A stretch of DNA of 56,691 nt from Acinetobacter lwoffii (GCF_022967985.1 NZ_JALJVC010000024.1:1-56691); one strand, 5' to 3'; counted from the stretch's first letter, positions 47,991 through 56,598 are shown. The notes: generated from the sequence alone by a model not told the origin. Made by a program: numbers and translations.

Positions 47991-48020
47991 TTTTATACTA
48001 TAGTACCCCATAGTATAAAA
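47991..48020 (-). promoter_or_regulatory. FrmR operator
   Basis: TTTTATACTA (47991-48000) and TAGTATAAAA (48011-48020) are perfect 10-bp arms around TAGTACCCCA. A/T-rich arms flanking a short C/G tract are what CsoR/FrmR-type repressors recognise. It lies where the frmR promoter must be. Confidence 0.8.
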
Positions 48021-48135
48021 AAAGCAATATTTTTTATAAATCGAAAATCAAAAAGCTCTTTAGCGAAAATTTTCTATCCCTGTTTTTTAGTTTTTTTTAA
48101 ATTAACATCATAGAGCTTATGCGAAAGTCACAAAA

Positions 48136-48168
48136 AAAATGGGACTTTTAGCTCCCATTTTTATTTTG
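48136..48168. terminator. Bidirectional terminator between frmR and the MDR operon
   Basis: AATGGGA/TCCCATT stem (48138-48144, 48153-48159) with an A-run on one side and TTTTTATTTT on the other. No gene now ends here, so it may be left from a lost gene or may insulate the two operons. The rest of 48021-48438 shows no gene. Confidence 0.7.
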
Positions 48169-48438
48169 GCTCATGTTCTTTGTAATGCTGGGACCTTTTA
48201 GAATTATGTTTCCAACTTTTAGCCACTTTGTAGATATTTTGAACGTTTCAAGCCTTGAAAATACTACCAACAGTTTAGGTTAAACCGCCTTTACAGACTG
48301 TACTAGAATATTTTTAATGAGCGTATGATATTTATTATTCACTATTTAGGAATTATTAAATCCTATAAATATCATTTATTGGATTAATTTACTTTGGTAC
48401 TGTGCATATCATCCCCCAGTTAAGAATAAGGAACAACT

Positions 48439-49434
48439 ATGAATAAGATGATGAATGCTCTTATCCTAGAAAATTTTGGTGATCATAAATTTACACGTAC
48501 AGAACTCCCTATACCTCAACCAGAGGCTGGGCAAGTTCTAGTACGTGTTCATGCTAGTGGTGTAAACCCTATTGATTATAAAATTCGTCTTGGTGAAGCA
48601 CCATATGCTATGCCAGAGCTTCCTGCCGTGTTGGGAACGGATATGGCTGGGGTTGTAACTGCTGTTGGTGAAGGTGTCACCCACTTCAACGTTGGAGATG
48701 AAGTTTACGGTCTGATTGGTGGCGTTCGTGGTCTTCAAGGATCTTTAGCAGAATATGTTGTAGCAGATGCTGATCTGATCGCATTAAAGCCACGGAATAT
48801 CTCTATGCGCGAGGCAGCAGTACTACCATTGACGTTCCTCACCGCTTGGGAAGGTTTAGTGGATAACGCGAAGGTCCAACCAGGGCAAACTGTACTGGTT
48901 CAGGGTGGTGCTGGTGGCGTTGGTTATATGGTTGTTCAGCTTGCAAAAGCACTTGATGCAAATGTTTGGGCGACTGGTCGTACAGCTGATCAATCACTGA
49001 TTTCAGAACTCGGTGCAACACCTCTCGATTACACAACAGCATCTTCCGATGACATTATTGCTGCAAGCCCTGAGGGTCAAGGTTTTAACATTGTTTACGA
49101 CACTGTGGGTGGTCCAGTACTCGAAGCTTCACTTTCCATGACAACTCACTATGGCCACATTACCAGCTGTGCTGCATTTGGTAATCATAATTTAGCGAGT
49201 TCATCTCTACGGTGTGCCACAGTGTCTGGCGTATTCGTCCTAATGCCGATGTTAACAGGCAATCGCCGTGCTCATCATGGTGATATCCTTAAGATCGCGA
49301 CTCGTCTTGTTGAGGAAGGTAAACTGCGTCCTATTGTTGATCCTCGTCATTTTACTCTAGACCAAGCGATTGGGGCTCATGATGCTGTTCAAGATCGCTC
49401 TGCCAATATTAAGGTCGTGATTGATGTCATTTAA
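48439..49434 (+). CDS. MDR-family NADPH:quinone/enone oxidoreductase
   Basis: A 331-residue zinc-free MDR enzyme. ASGVNPIDYKIRLGE, the GroES-like fold, QGGAGGVGYMVVQLAKA (NADPH) and YDTVGGPVLEASL are typical of quinone oxidoreductase-like proteins. It probably reduces quinones or enals. AAGGA lies 6 bases upstream. The next gene, of the same superfamily, starts inside its end, so the two are coupled; they are clear paralogues but far apart in sequence. Confidence 0.9.
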   Translation: MNKMMNALILENFGDHKFTRTELPIPQPEAGQVLVRVHASGVNPIDYKIRLGEAPYAMPELPAVLGTDMAGVVTAVGEGVTHFNVGDEVYGLIGGVRGLQGSLAEYVVADADLIALKPRNISMREAAVLPLTFLTAWEGLVDNAKVQPGQTVLVQGGAGGVGYMVVQLAKALDANVWATGRTADQSLISELGATPLDYTTASSDDIIAASPEGQGFNIVYDTVGGPVLEASLSMTTHYGHITSCAAFGNHNLASSSLRCATVSGVFVLMPMLTGNRRAHHGDILKIATRLVEEGKLRPIVDPRHFTLDQAIGAHDAVQDRSANIKVVIDVI

Positions 49435-50440
49435 CGCACTTCAGGCCAAGACTTGGCGCTTCAATAGTATTGGAGATACAGACGTTCTGACATTAGAAAC
49501 ACTTCCTGTTGCTTTACCAGCAGCAGGAGAAGTTCTAATCCAGATGAAAACGATCGGACTCAACCGGGCTGATGTAATGTTTCGGCGTGGTACTTATATT
49601 CAAAAGGCAGTATTCCCTTCTCGTCTGGGATATGAGGGAGCAGGCATAGTTCTTGCGATAGGTGAAGGTGTACGCCAATTTTCTCCAGGAGATGCAGTAT
49701 CGATTCTTCCGACTGACAATCTAGCCAAATATGGGACATATGCGGACAAGCTTCTGATTCCAGAAACTTTTTTAGTTCACAAACCTGATAGTTTAAGCTG
49801 GGAAGAGGCTTCTTCAATCTGGATGCAGTATTTGACGGCTTGGGGTGGTGTAATCCATGCTGGTGGAGTTTCGAAAGGAAAAACGATCTTGATCACAGCA
49901 GCTTCAAGTAGCGTAGGACTAGCTGCGATACAGATCGCTGAAGCAGCGGGTGCTAAGGTCATTGCAAGTACACAGACAATAGAGAAAAAGCAACGTTTAC
50001 TGGATCTCGGTGTTAAAAATGTTATAGCCAGTGAAGATGAACCAGATTTGTATGAGGCGCTTGTTTTACGTTTAGGTGGAGAACATCTTGATGTCGCCTT
50101 CGATGCTGTAGGAGGGCCACATATTGAACAGATTGCAAAAGCGATGTCTGTGGGAGGAACTATGGTTATGCATGGTGCACTTAGCCCGGAGATCACACCA
50201 TTTCCGCTTAAAGTTGCATTACGCAAGAGCTTAACCATGCGAGGTTTTTTGTTCCTTGAGGTTCTCCATGACCCTGTTCTAAGGGAGCAAGCCAGACGAT
50301 TTATTCTTAGCAGTATAGGTGCAGGATATCTTCGTCCAGTGATCGACCGTTGCTTTAACTTTGAGGACATGCATGACGCTCAGCGCTATCTTGAATCAAA
50401 TCAGCAAATAGGAAAAATTGTAGTTACTCTAGATACGTGA
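49424..50440 (+). CDS. Second MDR-family oxidoreductase
   Basis: A 338-residue zinc-free MDR protein (TIGLNRADVMFRRGTY, then TAASSSVGLAAIQIAEAAG and FDAVGGPHIEQIAKAM), similar to quinone oxidoreductases. The ATG at 49424 follows AAGG in the end of the previous gene; a TTG directly before it is also open. The stop lies 14 bp from the end of the convergent LysR gene. Substrate unknown; a partner in quinone or carbonyl reduction is likely. Confidence 0.9.
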   Translation: MSFNALQAKTWRFNSIGDTDVLTLETLPVALPAAGEVLIQMKTIGLNRADVMFRRGTYIQKAVFPSRLGYEGAGIVLAIGEGVRQFSPGDAVSILPTDNLAKYGTYADKLLIPETFLVHKPDSLSWEEASSIWMQYLTAWGGVIHAGGVSKGKTILITAASSSVGLAAIQIAEAAGAKVIASTQTIEKKQRLLDLGVKNVIASEDEPDLYEALVLRLGGEHLDVAFDAVGGPHIEQIAKAMSVGGTMVMHGALSPEITPFPLKVALRKSLTMRGFLFLEVLHDPVLREQARRFILSSIGAGYLRPVIDRCFNFEDMHDAQRYLESNQQIGKIVVTLDT

Positions 50441-50454
50441 TGGTCTTATCTGAT

Positions 50455-51354
50455 TCAGGTTTCTATACGGCCCAGCACTTCCGCTAAGTAATCAAACAAT
50501 GCTCGGATTCGCAAAGGTGTCGGGCCCCGCTGTGGACGATATAAATACAGGCGCCAAACGGGAGAGGTTTCCTCATGAAGTATCTGAATGAGCTTACCAC
50601 TCCTAAGCCACGGCAAAACTAGAAATCCAGGCATGTGTCCGAATCCGACTCCAGCGAGAATAGCTTGAAATTCAGCTTCAAGATCATCTGTAATAAAACG
50701 GGGATTTGATGGCGTAAAGCTTCGACTTTCGGTGAATGTCCATGGCCAGTAACGCCCTGTTTTATGATCGACTAGTGCTGTTAGAGGGTATTTATCAAGA
50801 TCAATAATTTTTTTAGGCATTCCAACCTTATCAATTAACTCTGGCGTACCCACAGAATAAAAGTTCACTTTAGCCAATTCCCTTGCCACATATCGATTGT
50901 CCGGCAAAAATCCAAATCTGATCCCGATATCTATCCGCTCATCGATCACATCCGAGTGTGAATCTGTTAGCACACAATCCACGACAATATCTGGATAACG
51001 TGTGGCAAATTCTGCTAGTGCGGGTACTACCAATTTGCGCCCTAACACAGACGACACAGTAAGACGGACAGTCCCACGCATTTCATCTCGTTTTTCCTTG
51101 GTGTCTTTTACAAACAAAGCATCGATCGATCCCACCGCAAAACGTGCTTGTTTTGCCAGACGCTCACCATCAGCGGTAATTTTAATTTGTCGAGTACTCC
51201 TGTAGAACAGAATCTCTCCGCGCTGCTCTTCTAGCTCTTTTATTGCCCGTGTCACTAGCTGCGGGGAAATACCCAGCTGAGTTGCTGCCTCTTTAAAATT
51301 TCGAGACTCTGCTGCGACACAAAAGATACGCATCATTTCCAATTTGTTCTGCAT
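50455..51354 (-). CDS. LysR-family regulator
   Basis: A 299-residue LysR-type regulator with an N-terminal winged helix (MMRIFCVAAESRNFKEAATQ, helix-turn-helix about 18-40) and an effector domain of the type seen in regulators of oxidoreductase operons (RGTVRLTVSSVLGRKLVVPA). The ATG at 51354 has GGA 7 bases upstream; the frame is open to 51417 without a better start. It is divergent from the SDR-MDR-ABM operon and convergent with the MDR pair, so it is the likely local regulator. The gap contains ATAATA-N9-TATTAT, a possible T-N11-A site. Confidence 0.87.
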   Translation of the reverse strand: MQNKLEMMRIFCVAAESRNFKEAATQLGISPQLVTRAIKELEEQRGEILFYRSTRQIKITADGERLAKQARFAVGSIDALFVKDTKEKRDEMRGTVRLTVSSVLGRKLVVPALAEFATRYPDIVVDCVLTDSHSDVIDERIDIGIRFGFLPDNRYVARELAKVNFYSVGTPELIDKVGMPKKIIDLDKYPLTALVDHKTGRYWPWTFTESRSFTPSNPRFITDDLEAEFQAILAGVGFGHMPGFLVLPWLRSGKLIQILHEETSPVWRLYLYRPQRGPTPLRIRALFDYLAEVLGRIET

Positions 51355-51489
51355 GTCCAATCCTGTGTTCTGGTAATTATTCCGTAAATAGGAATTCTGA
51401 AAGATAATATTATTCATTTATTATACCTAACAAGGCTGTAATACTTAATCCATCAAATATGATTGACAGATAGGTTGAAGGTTACTTGT

Positions 51490-52230
51490 ATGAATAATAT
51501 AGAAAATAAAGTTATTGTTATCACTGGTGCAAGTAGTGGTTTAGGTGAGGCTACTGCTCGCTTACTTGCTAAAAAAGGTGCAAAGGTTGTACTTGGTGCT
51601 AGACGTACTGAAAAATTACAGGCTATTGTTCACGACATTCGTGCTGAAGGTGGTCAAGCTGAATTTATTGGTATGGATATAACCAAACCACATGAAGTAC
51701 AAGCACTTATTGAAAAGGCATTAAGCGCATTTGGTCAAATCGATGTATTGGTAAACAATGCTGGATTAATGTCTATTGCACCATTAAGTGAGCTAAAAGT
51801 TGATGAATGGGATCGTATGATCGACATTAATATTAAAGGTGTTCTTTATGGTATAGCAGCTACCCTACCTGTTTTCCAAAAACAAAACTTTGGACACTTT
51901 ATTAATCTCGCATCTGTTGCAGGGATAAAAGTATTTAGTCCAGGAGGTACTGTTTATAGCGGTACTAAGTTTGCTGTAAGAGCCATCTCTGAAGGCCTTC
52001 GTCATGAGGTTGGGGGAACAATTAGAACGACTACTATTGAGCCTGGTGCAGTTGAGTCAGAACTAAAATTTGGTTCTTCTCATAAAGAAAGTTCAGAGTT
52101 TGTTACTGATTTCTACAGACAAGCCATACCAGCTGACTCAGTCGCTCGAGCAATTGCTTATGCAATTGAACAGCCTGCGGATGTAGATATTAATGAAATT
52201 GTTTTGCGCCCAACGAGCCAAGAGTTTTAA
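51490..52230 (+). CDS. Short-chain dehydrogenase/reductase
   Basis: A 246-residue classical SDR: TGASSGLGEA (NADPH), NNAG, the catalytic serine in LASVAGIK and tyrosine/lysine in YSGTKFAVRAISEGL, ending VLRPTSQEF, the tail common in the YdfG-like group. Substrate unknown. AAGG lies 8 bases before the ATG at 51490; the frame is open to 51463. It is first of an operon divergent from the LysR gene, and a hairpin follows it, so downstream genes may be expressed at a lower level. Confidence 0.9.
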   Translation: MNNIENKVIVITGASSGLGEATARLLAKKGAKVVLGARRTEKLQAIVHDIRAEGGQAEFIGMDITKPHEVQALIEKALSAFGQIDVLVNNAGLMSIAPLSELKVDEWDRMIDINIKGVLYGIAATLPVFQKQNFGHFINLASVAGIKVFSPGGTVYSGTKFAVRAISEGLRHEVGGTIRTTTIEPGAVESELKFGSSHKESSEFVTDFYRQAIPADSVARAIAYAIEQPADVDINEIVLRPTSQEF

Positions 52231-52244
52231 TTATTGAATAACAT

Positions 52245-52278
52245 AAAATGGGAGCACTTCGCTTCCATTTTTACTCTA
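52245..52278 (+). terminator. Terminator after the SDR gene
   Basis: AAAATGGGAGC (52245-52255) pairs with GCTTCCATTTT (52261-52271), one mismatch, and is followed by T-rich DNA. It lies inside the upstream frame extension of the next gene, which supports the start at 52305. Confidence 0.8.
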
Positions 52279-52304
52279 TTTTTTTTAAAGTTGTGGACAA
52301 ATCT

Positions 52305-53303
52305 ATGAAAGCCGTATCGTATGTTATAAATAATCATGATGATTTTAAAAATTCATTGGTAGATATTGAAAAAGCGAAGCCTACACTTAAGGAGCGTGAT
52401 GTACTGGTAAAAGTTCAGGCAATCTCTGTGAATCCAGTTGATACCAAAGTGAGAAAAAATTCGTCTGAAGCAAATAATCGTATTTTAGGTTGGGATGCCG
52501 TTGGGGAAATTATCGAAGTTGGCCCAAAAGTTACCTCGTTTAAAGTAGGAGAGTCTGTTTGGTATGCTGGCGATTTAACCCGAGATGGTAGTAATGCTGA
52601 GTTTCAAGCAGTCGATGAACGAATTATCAGTCTTAAACCAATTACAGTATCTAATGCAGAAGCAGCAGCATTGCCATTAACTGCTATCACGGCATGGGAA
52701 ATGCTGTTTGATCGGTTTCAAATTTCAGAAACAGATGTTGGCAGTATTCTGATTATTGGTGGTGCAGGCGGTGTAGGATCAATTGCTATCCAACTCCTAA
52801 AAGCAAAAACAAATCTGACCGTTATAGCAACAGCTTCACGTGAAGAAACGAAATCTTGGGTGGAATCACTTGGTGCCGACCATGTCATTGATCATAGCAA
52901 AGATTTAAATGCACAAATCGAGACACTAGGCATTGCAAAACCAAAATACGTATTCTCTACAAATCATACAGAAACATATATCCAGCAAATAGTTTCTCTG
53001 ATTGCACCACAAGGCAAGCTTGGATTGATCGATGATCCACAAACATTTGATATTATGCCGTTTAAGACTAAATCTATTTCTATCCATTGGGAGTTAATGT
53101 TCACTCGTTCAATGTATGAAACCGATGATATTGAAAAGCAAGGTAATCTATTGCAACAGGTTGCCCAATTAGTTGACCAGCAAAAAATTAGAAGTACCCT
53201 CAACCAAAATCTAGGCAAAATTAACGCTGCAAACTTGGAGAAGGCGCATAAGTTGCTTGAATCAGGCAAGTCAAAAGGCAAAATTGTACTAGAAAACTTC
53301 TAA
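52305..53303 (+). CDS. Zinc-binding-ADH-type MDR oxidoreductase
   Basis: A 332-residue MDR protein (VQAISVNPVDTKVRK, then IIGGAGGVGSIAIQLLKAKT and YVFSTNHTETYIQQIV), similar to the zinc-type alcohol dehydrogenase-like or quinone oxidoreductases; no zinc cysteines are visible. The ATG at 52305 is chosen because the upstream extension crosses a terminator. It precedes the ABM gene by 19 bp and with it forms the second half of the LysR-linked operon. Confidence 0.9.
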   Translation: MKAVSYVINNHDDFKNSLVDIEKAKPTLKERDVLVKVQAISVNPVDTKVRKNSSEANNRILGWDAVGEIIEVGPKVTSFKVGESVWYAGDLTRDGSNAEFQAVDERIISLKPITVSNAEAAALPLTAITAWEMLFDRFQISETDVGSILIIGGAGGVGSIAIQLLKAKTNLTVIATASREETKSWVESLGADHVIDHSKDLNAQIETLGIAKPKYVFSTNHTETYIQQIVSLIAPQGKLGLIDDPQTFDIMPFKTKSISIHWELMFTRSMYETDDIEKQGNLLQQVAQLVDQQKIRSTLNQNLGKINAANLEKAHKLLESGKSKGKIVLENF

Positions 53304-53322
53304 ACAAATTAAAGGTGAAATA

Positions 53323-53607
53323 ATGACTATTTCAATAATTGCGAACTTTAAGGCAAAGTCAGATCAAAAAGAGACGTTAGAAGCGCTTTTAAAAAGTGTA
53401 ATAGAGCCTACACTTAACGAAGAAGGATGCTTGAAATATGAGCTTTATATTAGCGAAAATGACTCGAGTAGATATTTTTTCTTAGAAGAATGGCGTAGCA
53501 GGGAGGATTTAGATATCCATATAGCGTCTGATTATATTCAAAGTTTATTTGATAATATCCAATCGCTCATTGAATCAAGTGATATTGTAGAAATCAAAAA
53601 AATATAG
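53323..53607 (+). CDS. ABM-domain putative quinol mono-oxygenase
   Basis: A 94-residue dimeric alpha-beta barrel protein (SIIANFKAKSDQKETLEALL, then YELYISENDSSRYFFLEEW), typical of YgiN-like mono-oxygenases. AAAGGTG lies 7 bases before the ATG. Together with SDR and MDR partners it suggests turnover of quinones or other redox-cycling compounds. A terminator follows. This is the second ABM gene of the window, only distantly like the one at 44865. Confidence 0.88.
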   Translation: MTISIIANFKAKSDQKETLEALLKSVIEPTLNEEGCLKYELYISENDSSRYFFLEEWRSREDLDIHIASDYIQSLFDNIQSLIESSDIVEIKKI

Positions 53608-53670
53608 CTGTATTCGGACGTTATGATGAAGTATTCTTCAAATTAACATAGGGACTTAGAAAGCTAACAA

Positions 53671-53699
53671 AAAATGGGAGCTCTAAACTCCTATTTTTT
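53671..53699 (+). terminator. Terminator of the SDR-MDR-ABM operon
   Basis: AAAATGGGAG (53671-53680) pairs with CTCCTATTTT (53688-53697, one G-T pair) followed by T residues. It resembles the hairpins at 48138 and 52245. Confidence 0.8.
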
Positions 53700-53782
53700 C
53701 TGATTTTTTAATAGTAACCTAGGATTCAACAAATTATGCCCCTAAGGGGAGCCACCCATACCCTGCATTTTGACAATAATGT

Positions 53783-54046
53783 CATCGTTTAGAGGCAGCA
53801 AATTTAAGAGCATCAGTCGGTACGACTGGTGATTCATATGATATTGCTTTAGCTGAAACAGTGAATGGCTTATACAAAACAGAGGTGATTGAATATTTAA
53901 AAGCAGATTGGCAAAGTTTAGCAGATGTACAACTTGCGACACTAAACTGGGTAATCGAGAATAAGCGAATTCCTATTCCTGAACACGTAGAGCCTGAACC
54001 GGAAAAAAGAGGCTTTTGGAGCCGATTCTTTAAGCCGTATGGCTGA
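53783..54046 (+). pseudogene. IS3 orfB fragment fused to another gene tail
   Basis: From 53783 to about 53953 the DNA encodes the end region of the IS3 transposase (ASVGTTGDSYDIALAETVNG, then EYLKADWQSLADVQLATLNW). Without a break in frame it continues as VIENKRIPIPEHVEPEPEKR and ends GFWSRFFKPYG at 54046, a tail of unknown origin. An ATG at 53861 would give a 61-residue hybrid. It is probably a non-functional join, but the open frame is notable. Confidence 0.7.
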
Positions 54047-54120
54047 TTTGATTGTTCACTTGGGCTTATTAAAGCCGTGAAACATTGCTCACTTACTAAG
54101 CGTGAAACATGGAAAAACAT

Positions 54121-54150
54121 AAAAAAAGCCCACCTTGGGGAAGATGGGCT
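54121..54150 (-). terminator. Terminator of the ankyrin gene
   Basis: AGCCCA (54127-54132) pairs with TGGGCT (54145-54150); on the - strand the stem is followed by seven T residues. It lies 80 bp after the ankyrin-repeat gene. Confidence 0.8.
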
Positions 54151-54231
54151 ATAAACTAGGAACTACAGGATTGATTTATAAGCGGAATTATAACGCATTT
54201 CGTATAAGGTGTATTATGTATTTTAGAAAAC

Positions 54232-54993
54232 CTAATTAAATGTTTCTAGGTAGTTCATTAATTCAGTTTTTGCTTGCTTCTGTGCTCTTTCAAATGCTGT
54301 TTCCTTGTATTTGTTTTTATGTTTCATATCTATTCCATATTCAGCTAAGAACTGTAATCCGTATAAATTATTATAATCTACGAAAACATGTGGCATTTGG
54401 AAAACTGGATCTTTACCGAGAGGATCACAACCTAAATCTATCAGTAATTTATAAATTTCAGTATTCTGATTGAGTCCAGCAATAGCTAAGCCCTTTTGTG
54501 TCACTGTCTTAATAAAATATTCTTTAAAATGCTCAAAAAAATAAAAGACCATTTCATCTGAATATCTAAATGTCAATTCAAGTGGTGTATAGGCAAATGA
54601 TTTTTTCTTTGGGTCTGCACCAAGTTCTAATAACTTCTTAGCTAAATCAGTATTATTTTTTTCAATGCTCAATCCTAAAGGAGTTCCTACACCTTTAAGA
54701 CCTCTATTTAACTCACCTTTACTTATTTTTTTTGATAATAAAAAATCTATCTGATCTATTAAATTAACATGGCAAGCATATACAAGCGTTTTCTTGATTT
54801 TTTCTTGTGAAAGACTCTCTTCTAATTGAGCTTGTCGTTCTGTATCAAATGGTGTTACCTCATAAGTTTGATATAGAATTAACTCCATCGCATCATCCCA
54901 AAATAATTCAGGATTGTAATCAGTATGATGTATTACTTTTTTATAAATAGAATAATAACTGTAAATTCCATTATCTAATTCATCACTATCCAT
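54232..54993 (-). CDS. Ankyrin-repeat protein
   Basis: A 253-residue cytosolic protein with no signal peptide. Recognisable ankyrin repeats are GTPLGLSIEKNNTDLAKKLL-ELGADP (about 103-130), YTPLELTFRYSDEMVFYFFE (about 135-155) and degenerate units around LAIAGLNQNTEIYKLLIDLG and NNLYGLQFLAEYGID. The N-terminal 60 residues are acidic and unrelated. Proteins like this often serve as immunity partners of secreted toxins; that is only a possibility here. The gene just upstream (14 bp) has been split by an IS3 element. Confidence 0.8.
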   Translation of the reverse strand: MDSDELDNGIYSYYSIYKKVIHHTDYNPELFWDDAMELILYQTYEVTPFDTERQAQLEESLSQEKIKKTLVYACHVNLIDQIDFLLSKKISKGELNRGLKGVGTPLGLSIEKNNTDLAKKLLELGADPKKKSFAYTPLELTFRYSDEMVFYFFEHFKEYFIKTVTQKGLAIAGLNQNTEIYKLLIDLGCDPLGKDPVFQMPHVFVDYNNLYGLQFLAEYGIDMKHKNKYKETAFERAQKQAKTELMNYLETFN

Positions 54994-55005
54994 AAGATCA
55001 TGTAT

Positions 55006-55161
55006 TTATTGAAATATATCTTCAGTATTGCCTAAGTTTATGAATCCTTTTTCATGTATTTCATAAACAGTGGCATATCTTAAGTGAATAGTTTTATTCA
55101 TCACAAAGAAAAAATCTTGAGTAAGCTTTAAGCTATCTATTTTTCTTAAAATTGTATCTAT
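55006..55161 (-). pseudogene. 3-prime part of a gene split by the IS3 element
   Basis: Fifty-one codons (DTILRKIDSLKLTQDFFFVM, then HLRYATVYEIHEKGFINLGN) run from the IS border to a TAA at 55006, 13 bp before the ankyrin start. With the IS and one copy of the ATA duplication removed, the frame joins 56488-56565 directly. I do not recognise the product. Confidence 0.65.
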
Positions 55162-55200
55162 TGAACCGTACCGGGTTTGTCGGAGACTTTTTTATTTAAG

Positions 55201-56103
55201 TTAGGCCACCTGACCTAACGGGTTAATCTTATCATAGTACATTGCTTCAAACTCAAAAGGCGACTTGTAACCCAATGCACTGTGTACACGCTCTTTATTG
55301 AACCAATCTACCCAGTTGAGTGTCGCAAGTTGTACATCCGCTAAACCTTGCCAATCTGCTTTTAAATATTCAATCACCTCTGTTTTGTATAAGCCATTCA
55401 CTGTTTCAGCCAAAGCATTATCGTATGAATCACCAGTTGTACCGACTGACGCTCGTAAATTTGCTGCTTCTAGACGATTGGTATAGCGAATGGAAAGATA
55501 TTGCACACCTCTATCGGAATGATGAATTACATTCTTTGGCATACCTCGATCATGCAAAGCTTGTTCTAATGCATCAAGCACCATATCTGTATTCATACGT
55601 GTTGATACTTTCCATCCAACAATTGCTCGTGAAAACACATCAATAATAAATGCGGTATAGACCCAACCTGACTTGGTTTGAATATACGTAAAGTCACTGA
55701 CCCACAGCTGATCTGGATGATCAGCACTAAAATTACGTTTCACTAAATCATTCGCTCGTTTTTGATCATCTCGGCTACGGGTGGTTTGTTTGTTCTTACC
55801 TCGCCAAACACCTTGTATACCTAGCTTTTTCATTAATCGAGCAACAGTACAGCGTGCAATAATATAGCCTTCACGTTTCAGTTTTTGCCAGACTTTACGT
55901 ACACCATACCGACCTGAACTTTCCTTCCAAATTCGTTTAATCTCCTCAGCATGATGCAAGTCATGTAAATCTCGCTTTGCTCGATGTTCTGGATTTTCGC
56001 AGAGATCTAGAGTCCGGTAATAGGTTGAAGCTGCGATCGGTAAAATCCTACAAATCGCATCAACACCATATAAGTCTTTATTGTTATGGATGAAATCCAC
56101 CAT
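55201..56103 (-). CDS. IS3-family transposase OrfB
   Basis: A 300-residue DDE transposase. An N-terminal HTH_21-like region (YGVDAICRILPIAASTYYRT, then SSGRYGVRKVWQKLKREGY) precedes the catalytic core with D in [12 protein letters not shown] in HHSDRGVQYL and E in ALAETVNGLYK. Full length. Its ATG overlaps the orfA stop (TAATG); in this family the active protein is normally an OrfAB frameshift product. Confidence 0.93.
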   Translation of the reverse strand: MVDFIHNNKDLYGVDAICRILPIAASTYYRTLDLCENPEHRAKRDLHDLHHAEEIKRIWKESSGRYGVRKVWQKLKREGYIIARCTVARLMKKLGIQGVWRGKNKQTTRSRDDQKRANDLVKRNFSADHPDQLWVSDFTYIQTKSGWVYTAFIIDVFSRAIVGWKVSTRMNTDMVLDALEQALHDRGMPKNVIHHSDRGVQYLSIRYTNRLEAANLRASVGTTGDSYDNALAETVNGLYKTEVIEYLKADWQGLADVQLATLNWVDWFNKERVHSALGYKSPFEFEAMYYDKINPLGQVA

Positions 56104-56434
56104 TATTTGTGTGGGCGGTCGAGCTCCGCCTGGGCGAAAAAAGCGGCTGCTTTACGTAGAATTTCATTGGCGCGTTGCAGTTCTTTATTTTCGCGTTCGA
56201 GTTGTTTGATACGTTCTTGGTCTGAAAGCTGCTGTACTTTAACTGGATTTTGTTTATCTAAATATTTTTGATACCAAACACGTAGTGTTTCAGGAGTACA
56301 ACCCTTGCGCAGTATACTGCTCAGGGAGCAATAGCTGTGATCGCAGCCCAATTCGATGGATAATCTTTCTCGGATTCAATCAATAATTGAACCGCTCTTT
56401 CTCTGATTTCAGGGGTATATTTTAATTTTGTCAT
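56103..56434 (-). pseudogene. IS3-family OrfA, frame disrupted
   Basis: The frame begins at 56434 (MTKLKYTPEIRERAVQLLIE, then PSNWAAITAIAP) and meets TGA near 56315. After a stretch CCCTGAGCAGTATACTGCGC that replaces about ten expected bases, it resumes in another frame as GCTPETLRVWYQKYL through a leucine-zipper-like region (RIKQLERENKELQRANEIL) to 56103. The total is not a multiple of three. The helix-turn-helix is therefore broken. Confidence 0.8.
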
Positions 56435-56487
56435 CGGGATAGTCTCTCAGAATATTGACTCTCCGACAAACCCGGTACGGTTCATAT

Positions 56488-56565
56488 TGTTGGATTCATA
56501 AGTTGAGTTAAATATCATAAATTTTCATTTAGTATAAAAGAAAATTCCTCTAATATTGATTCCAT
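56488..56565 (-). pseudogene. 5-prime part of the gene split by the IS3 element
   Basis: An ATG at 56565 opens MESILEEFSFILNENL, then TGA at 56515-56517, then the frame goes on YLTQLMNPTI to the IS border, where it joins the part at 55006-55161. The ATG inside (56499) would give an unbroken 55-residue product after IS removal. The gene was either already broken or starts at the inner ATG. Confidence 0.5.
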
Positions 56566-56598
56566 TTAACATAATGGCTGTTATACGAACTCAAAATG

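Larger units (their letters stand above)
55162..56484 (-). mobile_element. IS3-family insertion sequence, complete ends
   Basis: A 1323-bp element with terminal repeats TGAACCGTACCGGGTTTGTC (55162 on) and its complement ending at 56484, flanked by a 3-bp duplication TAT (55159-55161 and 56485-56487). It holds orfA and orfB. orfB is intact; orfA is damaged, so it may not move by itself. At least three other fragments of the same element lie in the window. Confidence 0.92.

Noticed and set aside
49777..50370. A 197-codon - strand frame inside the second MDR gene
   Set aside because: Long but antisense to a clear MDR enzyme, with unusual composition and no domain.
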